A stretch of DNA of 64,000 bases from contig NZ_CP060828.1 of the NCBI RefSeq assembly GCF_014489635.1, positions 7,382,001 to 7,446,000 on the forward strand. The letters are read 5' to 3'. Below, piece by piece: positions 48,845 through 57,172 of this stretch. The notes under the pieces were generated by a model. The model saw only the letters and a list, made by a program, of their open reading frames with translations. It was not told the DNA's origin and ran no database searches. Numbering within the stretch: the first letter of the stretch is position 1; the number at the start of each line of letters is the position of its first letter. The position numbers were made by a program, and so were the translations under genes. The DNA is from Streptomyces roseirectus (GTDB lineage Bacteria; Actinomycetota; Actinomycetes; Streptomycetales; Streptomycetaceae).

Positions 48845-48862
48845 ATGCCGACCGGTCGGTAT
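48845..48862. promoter_or_regulatory. Operator ATGCCGACCGGTCGGTAT before the phosphotransferase unit
   Basis: 18-bp dyad with a single mismatch, 44 bases upstream of the phosphotransferase start. Same family as the sites at 43374 and 30853. Confidence 0.7.
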
Positions 48863-48963
48863 GTCGTCCAGTACGGGAGCCCCACGTGATCGGGGCCACC
48901 CTAGGGGTACGGCTCCCCGCGAGGTGTCGCGGGGAGCCGTGAGGAGCGATTTCCGGACGTGCG

Positions 48964-49260
48964 TCAGTGGTCGTCGTAGTGGCCGTCGTGCTCGGCGTGA
49001 CGGTGGCCGTCGTGCAGGTAGTCCACGTGGTCGCCGTGCTGTACGCGCGCGTGGCCGCAGCCCTCGTCGTGACGGTGCTCGTGACCGGAGTGCGTCACGT
49101 GGCCGGCCGGCTCGCACTCGTCCCAGTGGCCCTCGTGCGAGCGGTGCAGGTGGCCGTCGTGCGCGTAGTCGACGTGGTCACCGTGGTCGACCTCGGTGTG
49201 GCCGCAGTCGGGCCCGTGCGCGTGGGGGTGGGTCGGGTGTTCCTGGTGCAGAACGCTCAT
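48964..49260 (-). CDS. His-rich, internally duplicated metal-binding protein
   Basis: 98 residues from MSVLHQEHPTHPHAHGPDCG; by my count 27 are His and 3 Cys. Residues about 19-48 and 68-98 are copies of one unit, CGHxxVxHGDHVDYxHDGHxH followed by xxHxGHxDxH. No signal peptide or helix is visible, so a cytoplasmic zinc/nickel/cobalt buffer is the simplest reading. The ribosome binding site GAAGGTG is one arm of a 15-bp palindrome (49267-49281). Similar proteins are common in Streptomyces but unassigned. Confidence 0.8.
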   Translation of the reverse strand: MSVLHQEHPTHPHAHGPDCGHTEVDHGDHVDYAHDGHLHRSHEGHWDECEPAGHVTHSGHEHRHDEGCGHARVQHGDHVDYLHDGHRHAEHDGHYDDH

Positions 49261-49266
49261 GGTGCT

Positions 49267-49281
49267 CACCTTCGGAAGGTG
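49267..49281 (-). promoter_or_regulatory. Palindrome CACCTTC-C-GAAGGTG containing the ribosome binding site
   Basis: 15-bp perfect dyad whose right arm in the message is the Shine-Dalgarno of the His-rich gene, so it could act as operator or as a translation-blocking hairpin. Confidence 0.45.
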
Positions 49282-49394
49282 TGGGGAAAACGTGGGGGAA
49301 CTGCTCCCCTCAGGCTCCCACGTAAACGGCCCATATGGCGTATATAGGGGCACTCCGGTTGCGTGGCGCCGCCCCTGCCCGGAGGGTCGTGGAC

Positions 49395-50357
49395 ATGAAG
49401 GCCATCAGCTACCGCCGGTACGGCGGACCCGAGGTGTTCGAGTACGGCGAGGTGCGCGACCCCAAGGTCGGCCCCGACTCGGTGCTGGTCAAAGTCCGCG
49501 CCGCCGCGGTCAACCCCGTCGACTGGAAGGCGCGCGAGGGCTATCTCGACGGCATCATCGACCCGGTGTTCCCCGTCGTCCCCGGCTGGGACGTCTCCGG
49601 CGTCGTCGTCCAGCCCGGAGTCTCCGTCACGGAGTTCGCCGTCGGCGACGAGGTCATCGGGTACGTCCGTGAGGACTTCCTCTCCCGGGGCACCTTCGCC
49701 GAGTACGTCGCCGCGCCCGTGCGCACCCTCGCCCGCAAGCCCCGCAATCTCTCCTTCGAGGAAGCCGCGGGGCTCCCTCTGGCGGGCCTCACGGCCTACC
49801 AGAGCCTTTACCACGTCCTGCGCGTCAAACGGGGCGAGACCGTCCTCGTGCACGCCGCAGCGGGCGGCGTGGGCTCTCTCGCCGTCCAGCTCGCCCACCA
49901 CCTCGGCTGCCGCGTCCTCGGCACCGCGAGCGAGGCCAACCACGACTTCGTCCGCTCCCTCGGGGGCGAACCCCTCACCTACGGCGACGGCCTCGCCGAC
50001 CGCGTCCGCGGCCTCGCCCCCGAAGGCGTCGACGCGGCCCTCGACACCGTCGGCGGCGACGCCCTCAAGGCGTCCGCCGCGGTCCTCACGCCCGACGGGC
50101 GCCTCGCCTCCATCGCCGACGGCGACGTCCTCGCCTACGGCGGCCACTACTTCTGGGTCCGCCCCGACCCCCGCGACCTCACCCACCTCACCGAACTCGC
50201 CGAGCAGGGCGCGCTCTCGGTCCATCTCGCCGAGACGTTTCCTCTGGAGCGGGCGGCGGAGGCGTACCGCCTGAACCAGACGGGGCGGACTCGGGGGAAG
50301 ATCGTGGTGACGGTGGACTGGGAGGAGGAGGGGGAAGTGGGAGAGACGGGGGATTAG
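49395..50357 (+). CDS. Quinone oxidoreductase-like, zinc-independent MDR protein
   Basis: 320 residues from MKAISYRRYGGPEVFEYGEV, GGAGG upstream; an earlier ATG (49335) lacks a ribosome site. AAAVNPVDWKAREG, VIGYV, FEEAAGLPLAGLTAYQSLYHV and the NADPH loop VLVHAAAGGVGSLAVQLAHHLG identify the QOR group of medium-chain reductases. Reduces quinones or enones with NADPH. Confidence 0.9.
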   Translation: MKAISYRRYGGPEVFEYGEVRDPKVGPDSVLVKVRAAAVNPVDWKAREGYLDGIIDPVFPVVPGWDVSGVVVQPGVSVTEFAVGDEVIGYVREDFLSRGTFAEYVAAPVRTLARKPRNLSFEEAAGLPLAGLTAYQSLYHVLRVKRGETVLVHAAAGGVGSLAVQLAHHLGCRVLGTASEANHDFVRSLGGEPLTYGDGLADRVRGLAPEGVDAALDTVGGDALKASAAVLTPDGRLASIADGDVLAYGGHYFWVRPDPRDLTHLTELAEQGALSVHLAETFPLERAAEAYRLNQTGRTRGKIVVTVDWEEEGEVGETGD

Positions 50358-51281
50358 GGGGGCGGGGGGAGGGTGGGTGGTTGGGCGGTCGATTCGCGAG
50401 AGGCCGGGCGGGGGCTGGGCGGTTGGTTTGTGGGACGGCGGGCGGCGGGTGGGTGGTTGTTTGTGGGACGCCGGGCGGGCGGGCCGACGCCGGCTGCTTG
50501 CTGCGGGTGGTCCTGGTGCGCGTGCGGGTGGCGTGCCGTCGAGTGGTGGAGAGCCGTTCGGAGCGTGCTGCGATCGCCTGCTCGGCCGAGGCCCGCGCTG
50601 CTGTGTGAGCCGGTCGGCGCGGCGGGGCTGGTTAGCGCGGCGGGCGGGACTCGGCGGTGACCTGCGAAGCAGCGACAGCTGAGCGGCTGCGCCACTTGGC
50701 GGACGCTTGATGGGACGCCATCCGCGTGCGCGAAGGGGGGAGGGTGGTCGGAGGGGCTGCTGCGGGGCAGGGCTCCTCGCGCGCGTACGTACGCGTGGTG
50801 CGGTGCGGGGTCGTGCGGTGACGTGGCGTGGCGAAGGCGCCGGGGTAGCCGTTAGCGGCCTCGCTGTGCCTCGCACGTGCGTGCGCGTAGGGCGGTGCGA
50901 ACCCGGCAAGGTCCTCGTCCGCCTGCACAGCTCGCACGCGGGGGTGGTGTCTCGCCGGGTGGCTCGACGACGGTCGCCGCCGTGACTGCGCGAGCCGTGG
51001 CGCTGCCCGGCCTGCCGTCCGGGGCCGGATGCTCCTCGCGCGCTGGGTGACTTGCGTGTCGGTGCGGCGGTGTAGTGCTTGCCCTCGGGGCCCGCCCGCT
51101 CGCGCGCGGGGCCGCCGTCTCCGGTGGAGCACTCCTCAGCGTCCGCCCGGGGCCCTCTCGCCGCTGGCCTCCCCCTCGAACCACCAGAGCCCGCGCGGGG
51201 AACCCCCTCCGAGAGAGTCGGCGTTCCGCGCGGAAGGGGCATGGTGCCCCGCGAGTGAGCCCCCGTGCACCCACCCAGCCC
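50358..51281. other. 924-bp stretch without a supportable gene
   Basis: Frames on both strands are low-complexity Arg/Pro/Gly or Ala/Arg sequence without domain or start support. Near the left end TTTGTGGGACG recurs at 50427 and 50460, part of a two-copy 33-bp repeat. Several GCGCGTACGTACGCG-like short dyads near 50780. Looks like decayed DNA. Confidence 0.6.
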
Positions 51282-51641
51282 TCACACCACCACCAACGCC
51301 GCCGCGCACACCGCCGTCGCCGCCGTGCACAGCACCGCCGCTGTCGCGAGGCGGGGGGCGAGGACGGGTGGGTGGGGGGTGGAGGTGAGGGTGCGGATGC
51401 GGATGTGGGCGAGGGAGAGGAACGCCAGCCAGAGGGCGAAACAGAGGGCGCAGATGAGGACGCCGGGGAGCGAGGGGCCGTCGTGGAGGGCGGTCTTCAT
51501 GGCCAGGACGGCGGACACCGTGCCCGCCAGCGTCGTCCGGCGCCACGCGAGCCGCGTGCGCTCGGGCTGGAGCCCGGGATCACGGACGTCGGGGTCGGCA
51601 ACCGGAACGCGCGCCCCGCCGACGTCGTCCCCGTCCCTCAC
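51282..51641 (-). CDS. DUF202 membrane protein
   Basis: 119 residues, GTG start overlapping the upstream gene as GTGA. DPGLQPERTRLAWRRTTLAGTVSAVLAMKTALHDG carries the DUF202 ERTxLAW motif; three helices follow (LAGTVSAVLAMK, VLICALCFALWLAFLSLA, AAVLCTAATAVCAAALVVV). Function unknown. Confidence 0.85.
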   Translation of the reverse strand: MRDGDDVGGARVPVADPDVRDPGLQPERTRLAWRRTTLAGTVSAVLAMKTALHDGPSLPGVLICALCFALWLAFLSLAHIRIRTLTSTPHPPVLAPRLATAAVLCTAATAVCAAALVVV

Positions 51642-52030
51642 TTGTTCCACCCCAGCACCACCGCCACGACCATCGCGACGGCGACGACGGCGACGACGAG
51701 ACTGAGCACCGCGGGGAACCGGGACGCCGGCAGATCCTCCCCGCGCCGCATCGCCCGCTCGCACCGCACCCAGTGGTTCAACGCCCGCACCGCGCACAGC
51801 ACCCCGGCGACCAACAGGGCCAGCGCGAGCCCGACGCGCCACCCCCAGCGCAGGTCGGGAAGGAACTGGTCGACCGCGAACCCGCCGCCGACCAGCGCCA
51901 TCGCCGTACGGAGCCAGGCGAGGAACGTGCGTTCGTTGGCGAGCGAGAACCGATAGTCCGGCGTGGTCCCTTCCTCCCGGACGCGCTCGGGCGCGAACCA
52001 CAGGCGGACGTTTCGAACAAAATCGATCAC
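51638..52030 (-). CDS. DUF202 membrane protein, YidH type
   Basis: 130 residues from MIDFVRNVRLWFAPERVREEG. TPDYRFSLANERTFLAWLRTAMALVGGGFAVDQF is the YidH/DUF202 start, with three helices and the ending VVLGWNK. The pair of DUF202 proteins is translationally coupled and probably forms a hetero-oligomer in the membrane; related domains occur in eukaryotic VTC polyphosphate complexes, but a role here is unknown. Confidence 0.9.
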   Translation of the reverse strand: MIDFVRNVRLWFAPERVREEGTTPDYRFSLANERTFLAWLRTAMALVGGGFAVDQFLPDLRWGWRVGLALALLVAGVLCAVRALNHWVRCERAMRRGEDLPASRFPAVLSLVVAVVAVAMVVAVVLGWNK

Positions 52031-52095
52031 GCTCAGGACCCTACCCGGCGCCGGGGGAGGGGGCGTTGTCAGTGGCGGGCGTTACGGTCGGTGAC

Positions 52096-52872
52096 ATGGA
52101 GGTACCAGCGCCGCCGAGCGGCTACCCGCACCCCAACCCCGGCCTGACCCCGGCCGAACACCACCTCGCCCTGCCGGGCTTCTGGCCCGCCTACCTGGCC
52201 GTCCCCCAGGCCGACTTCGAGGAGTACGGCGCGGACGAGGCGGACGTCGACGCGGCGTGCGAGGCGCTGTACGACGCGACGGAGGCATGGCCGGCGCTCA
52301 GACTCCCGCTGCCCCGGGGCCGCGCGGTGCGGATCGTGTTCGCGAACCGTCCGGACGACCCGGGCGTCGAGTACATCCTCACCGACCCCGCCCCGCGAGC
52401 ACTCGCCCCGACCGGAACCCGCCTCACCGCCCTCCCCTGGCCGGACCTCCTCGCCCTGGCGGAGGCGGTCGCGGACGACGGAGAGGGCGGGGCGGTCCTG
52501 GATGCCGGCGAGGGCGAGGCGATCGCGGACGGTGGCGAGGGCGAGGCGATCCCGGACGACGGAGAGGGCGGGGCGGTCCCGGATGCCGGCGCGGGTCAGG
52601 CGGTCGTGGACGGTGGCGAGGGTGAGGCGGTTCCGGAGGACGACGGCGAGGGCGTCCGCGACGCCCACCGCCGACTCCTCCTGCTGCTGCCCGTGTACGC
52701 CGCCACGGGCGCGCCCGCCGACGAGGCCCTGGCGCGCACGTGCACCGCCCTGACGTCGATCGGCGTACCCGCGCGCAGCGCCCCCGCCCTGGCCGGCCGG
52801 CTCCTCGACCGACCCCTCTGGGACGCGTCGGGCGCCAGCCCCCTCAGCGGAGCCCACCCCGGTGCTCTCTGA
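52096..52872 (+). CDS. Conserved hypothetical protein with acidic 9-residue repeats
   Basis: 258 residues from MEVPAPPSGYPHPNPGLTPAEHHLALPGFWPAYLAVPQADFEEYG. The N-terminal about 125 residues (VRIVFANRPDDPGVEYILTD) look folded and conserved; residues 128-181 are six tandem units of nine residues such as DGEGGAVPD and GGEGEAIPD; the C-terminal about 70 residues (AHRRLLLLLPVYAATGAPADEALARTCTALTSIGVP) are helical. Function unknown. The 3' end overlaps the convergent NUDIX gene by 29 bp. Confidence 0.75.
   Translation: MEVPAPPSGYPHPNPGLTPAEHHLALPGFWPAYLAVPQADFEEYGADEADVDAACEALYDATEAWPALRLPLPRGRAVRIVFANRPDDPGVEYILTDPAPRALAPTGTRLTALPWPDLLALAEAVADDGEGGAVLDAGEGEAIADGGEGEAIPDDGEGGAVPDAGAGQAVVDGGEGEAVPEDDGEGVRDAHRRLLLLLPVYAATGAPADEALARTCTALTSIGVPARSAPALAGRLLDRPLWDASGASPLSGAHPGAL
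52477..52638 (+). repeat. Six 27-bp tandem repeats arranged as a duplicated 81-bp block
   Basis: Units 1-3 (52477-52557) and 4-6 (52558-52638) correspond one to one, so three units were duplicated together. In frame within the acidic-repeat protein. Confidence 0.9.
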
Positions 52873-53362
52873 GCCGTTCGTACGCCGCCAGCCCGTCCGG
52901 CACCCACGTCCACTCCCTGAGCCGTCCCTCGACCTCCTCCTCGGACAGGAACCCGTACCAGTCGACCTCCTCCACCTGAGGCCGCACCGGCAGCGACCAC
53001 CGCGCCTCGTACACGGCGGACCACCAACTGTTCCCCGCCCCGTCGTCGTACAGGAACTTGAACAGGAACTCCGGCTGCCCCAACCCCCTCACCCCCAACT
53101 CCTCCTCCGCCTCCCGCAACGCCGCCTCGTCATACGCCTCCCCGGCCCCGACCACCCCGCCCACGAACATGTCGTACAGCGACGGAAACACCATCTTCGT
53201 GGCCGTCCGCCGGTGCACGAACAACCGCCCCGCGTCATCCCGCACCTCGATGAACACACACCGATGCCGCATCCCCCGCGCATACACCTCCCCACGCGGC
53301 GCCCGCCCCACCACGTTGTCCCGTTCATCGACGACGTCAAGAATCTCGTCAGCAGCACTCAT
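52844..53362 (-). CDS. NUDIX hydrolase (isopentenyl-diphosphate isomerase-like fold)
   Basis: 172 residues from MSAADEILDVVDERDNVVGR; an ATG four codons upstream is possible. The Nudix box GX5EX7REUXEEXGU is exact in GGVVGAGEAYDEAALREAEEELGV. The surrounding HRCVFIEVRDDAGRLFVHRRTATKMVFPSLYDM resembles the YfcD/IDI-like subgroup. Hydrolyses a nucleoside-diphosphate-linked or related phosphate substrate, not defined. Confidence 0.9.
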   Translation of the reverse strand: MSAADEILDVVDERDNVVGRAPRGEVYARGMRHRCVFIEVRDDAGRLFVHRRTATKMVFPSLYDMFVGGVVGAGEAYDEAALREAEEELGVRGLGQPEFLFKFLYDDGAGNSWWSAVYEARWSLPVRPQVEEVDWYGFLSEEEVEGRLREWTWVPDGLAAYERLREHRGGLR

Positions 53363-54756
53363 GGACCCATCCAAGCAGCCCCCACACCCCGACTCCCCAG
53401 CATCGACGCCCCCGGGCCGCCCACCCGGAACCGGTCACTCTACGGCCCGCCGTCCCGCGTCGGCCGTGCGTCGGCAGTCGCTCTGGACCGGCCGCCTCCG
53501 GCCCGGCTGCTCAGGCTGGCTGTTCCGGCGTCAGCCCACAGCCCCGCCTGCCTGGGACCGGTCACGCTGCGGCGCGCCGTTCCGCGTCGGTCGCGTGTCG
53601 CCAGTGGCTCTGGACCGGTTGTCTCCGGCCCGGCTGCTCAGGCTGGCTGTTCCGGCGTCAGCCCACAGCCCCGCCTGCCTGGGACCGGTCACGCTGCGGC
53701 GCGCCGTTCCGCGTCGGTCGCGTGTCGCCAGTGGCTCTGGACCGGTTGTCTCCGGCCCGGCTGCTCAGGCTGGCTGTTCCGGCGTCAGCCCACAGCCCCG
53801 CCTGCCTGGGACCGGTCACGCTGCGGCGCGCCGTTCCGCGTCGGTCGCGTGTCGCCAGTGGCTCTGGACCGGTTGTCTCCGGCCCGGCTGCTCAGGCTGG
53901 CTGTTCCGGCGTCAGCCCACAGCCTCGCCTGCCTGGGACCGGTCACGCTGAGGCCCGTCATCCCGCGTCGGCCGCGTGTCGCCGTGGCTCTGGACCGGTT
54001 GTCTCCGGCCCGGCTGCTCAGGCTGGCTGTTCCGGCGTCAGCCCACAGCCCCGCCTGCCTGGGACCGGTCACGCTGAGGCCCGTCATCCCGCGTCGGCCG
54101 TGCGTCGGCAGTCGCTCTGGACCGGCCGCCTCCGGCCCGGCTGCTCAGGCTCGCCGCTTTGGCGTCAGCCCAACAGCCCCGCTCTCGGCATCGTCCGCTC
54201 GGACCGGCCGCCCTCAGGCCCGCCGTCCCGCGTCGGCCGTGCGTCGGCAGTCGCTCTGGACCGGCCGCCTCCAGCCCAGCCGCTCAGGCTCGCCGCCCGG
54301 CGTCAGCCCCCTCCCGGCGCCCGGAACCTCCTCAGCCCTTACCGCCTCGGGCCAGTCACCCTCGCGCCATTTCCCCAAGCCGGCAGCCTCGGCGCCAGCC
54401 ACCCGCACCGGTTGCCCCAGCCAGGCACCACCCAGGAGCGACCGCCCGGCACCAACTGCCCGGACCAGCCGCTGCCCGGACCGGTGACTCAGGCCGGCTG
54501 TCCCGGTGCCGGACATCCCGGATCGGCCGCTCCGGGCGCAAGCCGCCCCAACCTTGCCTCCCACGCCATCTCCAACGCTGCCTCCGCAGACGGCCACCCC
54601 AGGTGCTGACCACTACAGATGCCGCCCCCCGACACCGCCCTCCCGACACCGCCCTCCCGACACCGGCCGTCCCGGCCCAGCCGCCTCCCCAGACCTGCCC
54701 CGCAGACCAGCCCCGGTCAGGCCCTCTCTAGTCCGGCCCCCGGACCACCCCCACCC
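53363..54756. other. 1.4-kb gene-free region dominated by a 127-bp tandem array
   Basis: No gene supported. Long open frames in all three rightward frames result from the repeat having a period of 3n+1 and no stops. Beyond about 54330 the sequence keeps fragments of the unit (GGACCGGT, CAGGCCGGCTG) up to about 54540, i.e. a decayed flank. Confidence 0.7.
53430..54330. repeat. 127-bp tandem repeat array, about seven copies
   Basis: The marker ACCGGTCAC starts at 53430, 53557, 53684, 53811, 53938 and 54064 (spacings 127, 127, 127, 127, 126), with a degenerate seventh copy from 54203 after a 12-bp insertion. Each unit includes CTCTGGACCGG, CCGGCCCGGCTGCTCAGGCT, GTTCCGGCGTCAGCCCA and CCCGCCTGCCTGGGACCGG. 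Confidence 0.95.
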
Positions 54757-55650
54757 TCACCCCGGCTGAAGATTCCGCGCAGGTTCCCGCACCCCGCCCC
54801 CCTGCGGCATGGCCGGATGCAACCCCAGCAGCACGATCCCCGTGACGATCCCGGCCAACCCCGCCGCCTCCCAGGCGAGTGCCCCGGTGTCGGTCCGCAG
54901 CCGGTCGCCGAGGAAGCCCACGCCGCAGGCGATGCCGGCGAGGGGCTGGGCGGCGGTGAGGGCGGGGAGGGACATCCGCAGGGGCGCCGTCTCGAACGCG
55001 CTCTGGACGAGGACGAGCCCGGTGACGCCGAGCGCCAGGACGGCGTAGGGCTGCCACCCGGTGAGGAGCCCGGCGAGCCCGCCGGCGGCGAACCGCTGCC
55101 CGCTGACCCGCGTCAGAGCGTCCTGGACGCCGTACAGCAGCCCGGCCGCGAGGGCGAGCAGGACGGGCCCGGAGCTGAGCCGGGACCGCTTGGCGTACGC
55201 CGTCAGCAGCAGCGCGAGCCCGGTCATCGCGCCGATGATCAGCCAGTGCCGCAGCGGATCGGCGACCGCGTGCCCGCCGCGCGGCTCACCGGCGACGATG
55301 AACGCGGTCACGCCCCCGGCGAGCAGCGCGAGCCCCGTCCACCCCTGTTTCCCGAGGCACTGGCGGGTGTACCGGCGCGAGAGCGCCAGCGCGAAGAGCA
55401 GGTTCGTCGCGAGCAACGGCTCGACGAGGGACACCTCACCCCGTCCGAGCGCGACCGCGCCCAGCGCCATCCCGGCGACCATCAGCCCGAGCCCGCCCAG
55501 CCAGCGCGGCACCCGCACCAGGTCGAGCAGCAGCCGGGGCGAGAGGAAGTCGCCGAGCGGCGCCCGCCGCGCGGCCTGCTGCTGGAGCACGAACCCGAAA
55601 CCCAGACAGCAGGCGGCGCTCACGGCGAGAGTCAGAACCAGTACCGACAC
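54757..55650 (-). CDS. DMT-superfamily transporter
   Basis: 297 residues from the GTG at 55650 (VSVLVLTLAVSAACCLGFGF), which has GAGGTAC at the right distance; a longer frame upstream is not supported. About ten helices in two EamA-like halves (PRWLGGLGLMVAGMALGAVALGRGEVSLVEPLLATNLLFALAL and PYAVLALGVTGLVLVQSAFETAPLRMSLPALTAAQPLAGIACGVGFLGDRL). Exporter of small metabolites by family; substrate unknown. Confidence 0.85.
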   Translation of the reverse strand: MSVLVLTLAVSAACCLGFGFVLQQQAARRAPLGDFLSPRLLLDLVRVPRWLGGLGLMVAGMALGAVALGRGEVSLVEPLLATNLLFALALSRRYTRQCLGKQGWTGLALLAGGVTAFIVAGEPRGGHAVADPLRHWLIIGAMTGLALLLTAYAKRSRLSSGPVLLALAAGLLYGVQDALTRVSGQRFAAGGLAGLLTGWQPYAVLALGVTGLVLVQSAFETAPLRMSLPALTAAQPLAGIACGVGFLGDRLRTDTGALAWEAAGLAGIVTGIVLLGLHPAMPQGGGVREPARNLQPG

Positions 55651-56128
55651 GCTGCGTACCTCGATGATCGTCCGGTCGGACCACGGTCGTCGCGGCCGAC
55701 TGTAGTGCCCCGCGCGCCGACCGCTCCGGGGAATGCGAGGAACGACGCCCACGGGTACCCCGCAGCCGTGCGCTCACCCCGCTGCAACGCGGAGCAAAGC
55801 GGACGGGAGGGGGCCGGCCGTCCCGACATCGTGGGCCGCGCCGCCCCGCCGCGCCATGGCGTACGCCACACCCCCGTCACGTCCGCGCCATACGCCACAC
55901 CCGCGCCACGTGCCCCGCACCGCCCCCGACCAGCACTCCCGCCTGGTTGATCACCGGTCCAAGTCCCTTGGGACGGCAGTCACTTGATACGTGTCATGTT
56001 CCCCTGGCCCTTGACGCTGACCGCTACCTGGGGCTTTGCTGTGCGTGATCGGCCGATCGCAGGCCGACGGCAATCCGTGCCGTGCCCGTGTCGTGCCAGT
56101 CCTGCCAGGAGGATGAGGAAGTCCCGCG
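55651..56128. other. 478-bp intergenic region
   Basis: No gene seen. Contains two copies of a CGCCATACGCCACACCC-like sequence (about 55855 and 55888) and, near 55985-56040, a TTGACG element upstream of the next gene that could be part of a promoter. Confidence 0.5.
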
Positions 56129-57172
56129 GTGCCCCCACCCCCGCCCTCCCCGGTTCCCGGTCGCGAACACCCGCCCAGGACCCTGGACGCCACCCTCGAC
56201 GACGCCGAACTCGGCGTCGCCCGCGCCGCGCTGGCCCAGGGCCGCTGGCAGGCCGCCCGCACCCTCCTCGCCCGCACCGGCGACGACTGGGACCGCCGGG
56301 GCCACCGCGCCGCCGTCCTCTCACTCGAACCCCACGCCGCCCCCGGAGCCACGGAGTGGCTGACCGCCGAACCGCACAACCCCGACGCCGCGACGCTCCT
56401 CGCCCTCGCCCTCGTCCGCCGCGCCTGCCGGGACGAGCGCGCCTGCCGGGACGAGCGCACCTGCCGGGACGAACGCGCCCACCGGGGCGGGCCCATCCAC
56501 CGGGACGAGACCGACGCGGACGACGCCCGCGCCGCCTGCCACGCGGCGGCCCGCCTCGCCCCCGCCGACCCCACCCCCTGGCTGGGCCTGCTCCGCCTCG
56601 ACGGCGACGACGCCCCCGCCGCCGTCCGCCTCTTCGAGGAGGTCCGCGCGCGTCACCCCGACCACCACCAGGCCCACCACCTGATGGTCGCCCGCCTCGC
56701 CGAACGCCGTGCCGACAGCGGGCCCGACCCGCTCCACGAGGTGTACGACTTCGCCGCCTGGGCCGCCGAACAGGCGCCCGCCGACTCGCCGCTCGCGATC
56801 CTCCCGGTCGTCGCGCACGCCGAGCGCTACCGCGTCCTCGCCGCCCACGGCCACCTCTCCGCCGACCCCGCCGCCTCCGGGCACTGGGCCGGCGGGCGCT
56901 CCCGCGAGGTGATGAAGGCCGCGTACGACTGGTGGCTGGAGTGGGAGCACGAGGGGCACCCCCGCCGCCTCATCGACCTCAACTACCTCGCCCACGCCGC
57001 GACCTGCGCCGGCCGCCCCGCCGAGGCGTCCGCCCTCTTCCAGCGCATCACCGGCCACGCGACACCCCGCCCCTGGTCCTACCCGGACCGGGACCCGTAC
57101 GACGCGTTCACGAGGGCGAGGGAACGAGCGCTGAGGAGGGGGTACGGGGAGGAGACCCCGTCATACCCGTAG
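56129..57172 (+). CDS. Hypothetical helical (TPR-like) protein
   Basis: 347 residues, GTG start after GGAGGATGAGGAAG. Alternating helices such as DDAELGVARAALAQGRWQAARTLLARTGDDWDRRGHRAAVLSLE, DDARAACHAAARLAPADPTPWLGLLRLDGDDAPAAVRLFEEVRARHPDHHQAHHLMV and RPAEASALFQRITGHATPRPW resemble degenerate tetratricopeptide repeats. An insert of three exact-to-near copies of (A/T)CRDER comes from an 18-bp tandem repeat. No signal or membrane helix. Family with known function not recognised. Confidence 0.75.
   Translation: MPPPPPSPVPGREHPPRTLDATLDDAELGVARAALAQGRWQAARTLLARTGDDWDRRGHRAAVLSLEPHAAPGATEWLTAEPHNPDAATLLALALVRRACRDERACRDERTCRDERAHRGGPIHRDETDADDARAACHAAARLAPADPTPWLGLLRLDGDDAPAAVRLFEEVRARHPDHHQAHHLMVARLAERRADSGPDPLHEVYDFAAWAAEQAPADSPLAILPVVAHAERYRVLAAHGHLSADPAASGHWAGGRSREVMKAAYDWWLEWEHEGHPRRLIDLNYLAHAATCAGRPAEASALFQRITGHATPRPWSYPDRDPYDAFTRARERALRRGYGEETPSYP
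56420..56491 (+). repeat. 18-bp tandem repeats coding (R)ACRDE
   Basis: CGCGCCTGCCGGGACGAG at 56420-56437, 56438-56455 (identical), 56456-56473 (two changes) and a degenerate fourth copy to 56491, in frame inside the helical protein gene. Confidence 0.9.

Noticed and set aside
50770..50800. GCGCGTACGTACGCG palindromes as a recombination or attachment site
   Set aside because: Short GTAC/GCGC runs are common in this GC-rich DNA and no mobile gene, tRNA end or flanking duplication accompanies them.
50358..51281. Leftward frame continuing to 51242 over the region after the quinone reductase
   Set aside because: Low-complexity Pro/Arg/Ser sequence running antisense through a well-supported gene.
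52862..54609. Long rightward open frames of 300-540 codons across the 127-bp array
   Set aside because: All three frames are open because the 3n+1 repeat has no stops; no start with ribosome site, composition is Arg/Pro/Ala-rich, and the step is not a multiple of three.
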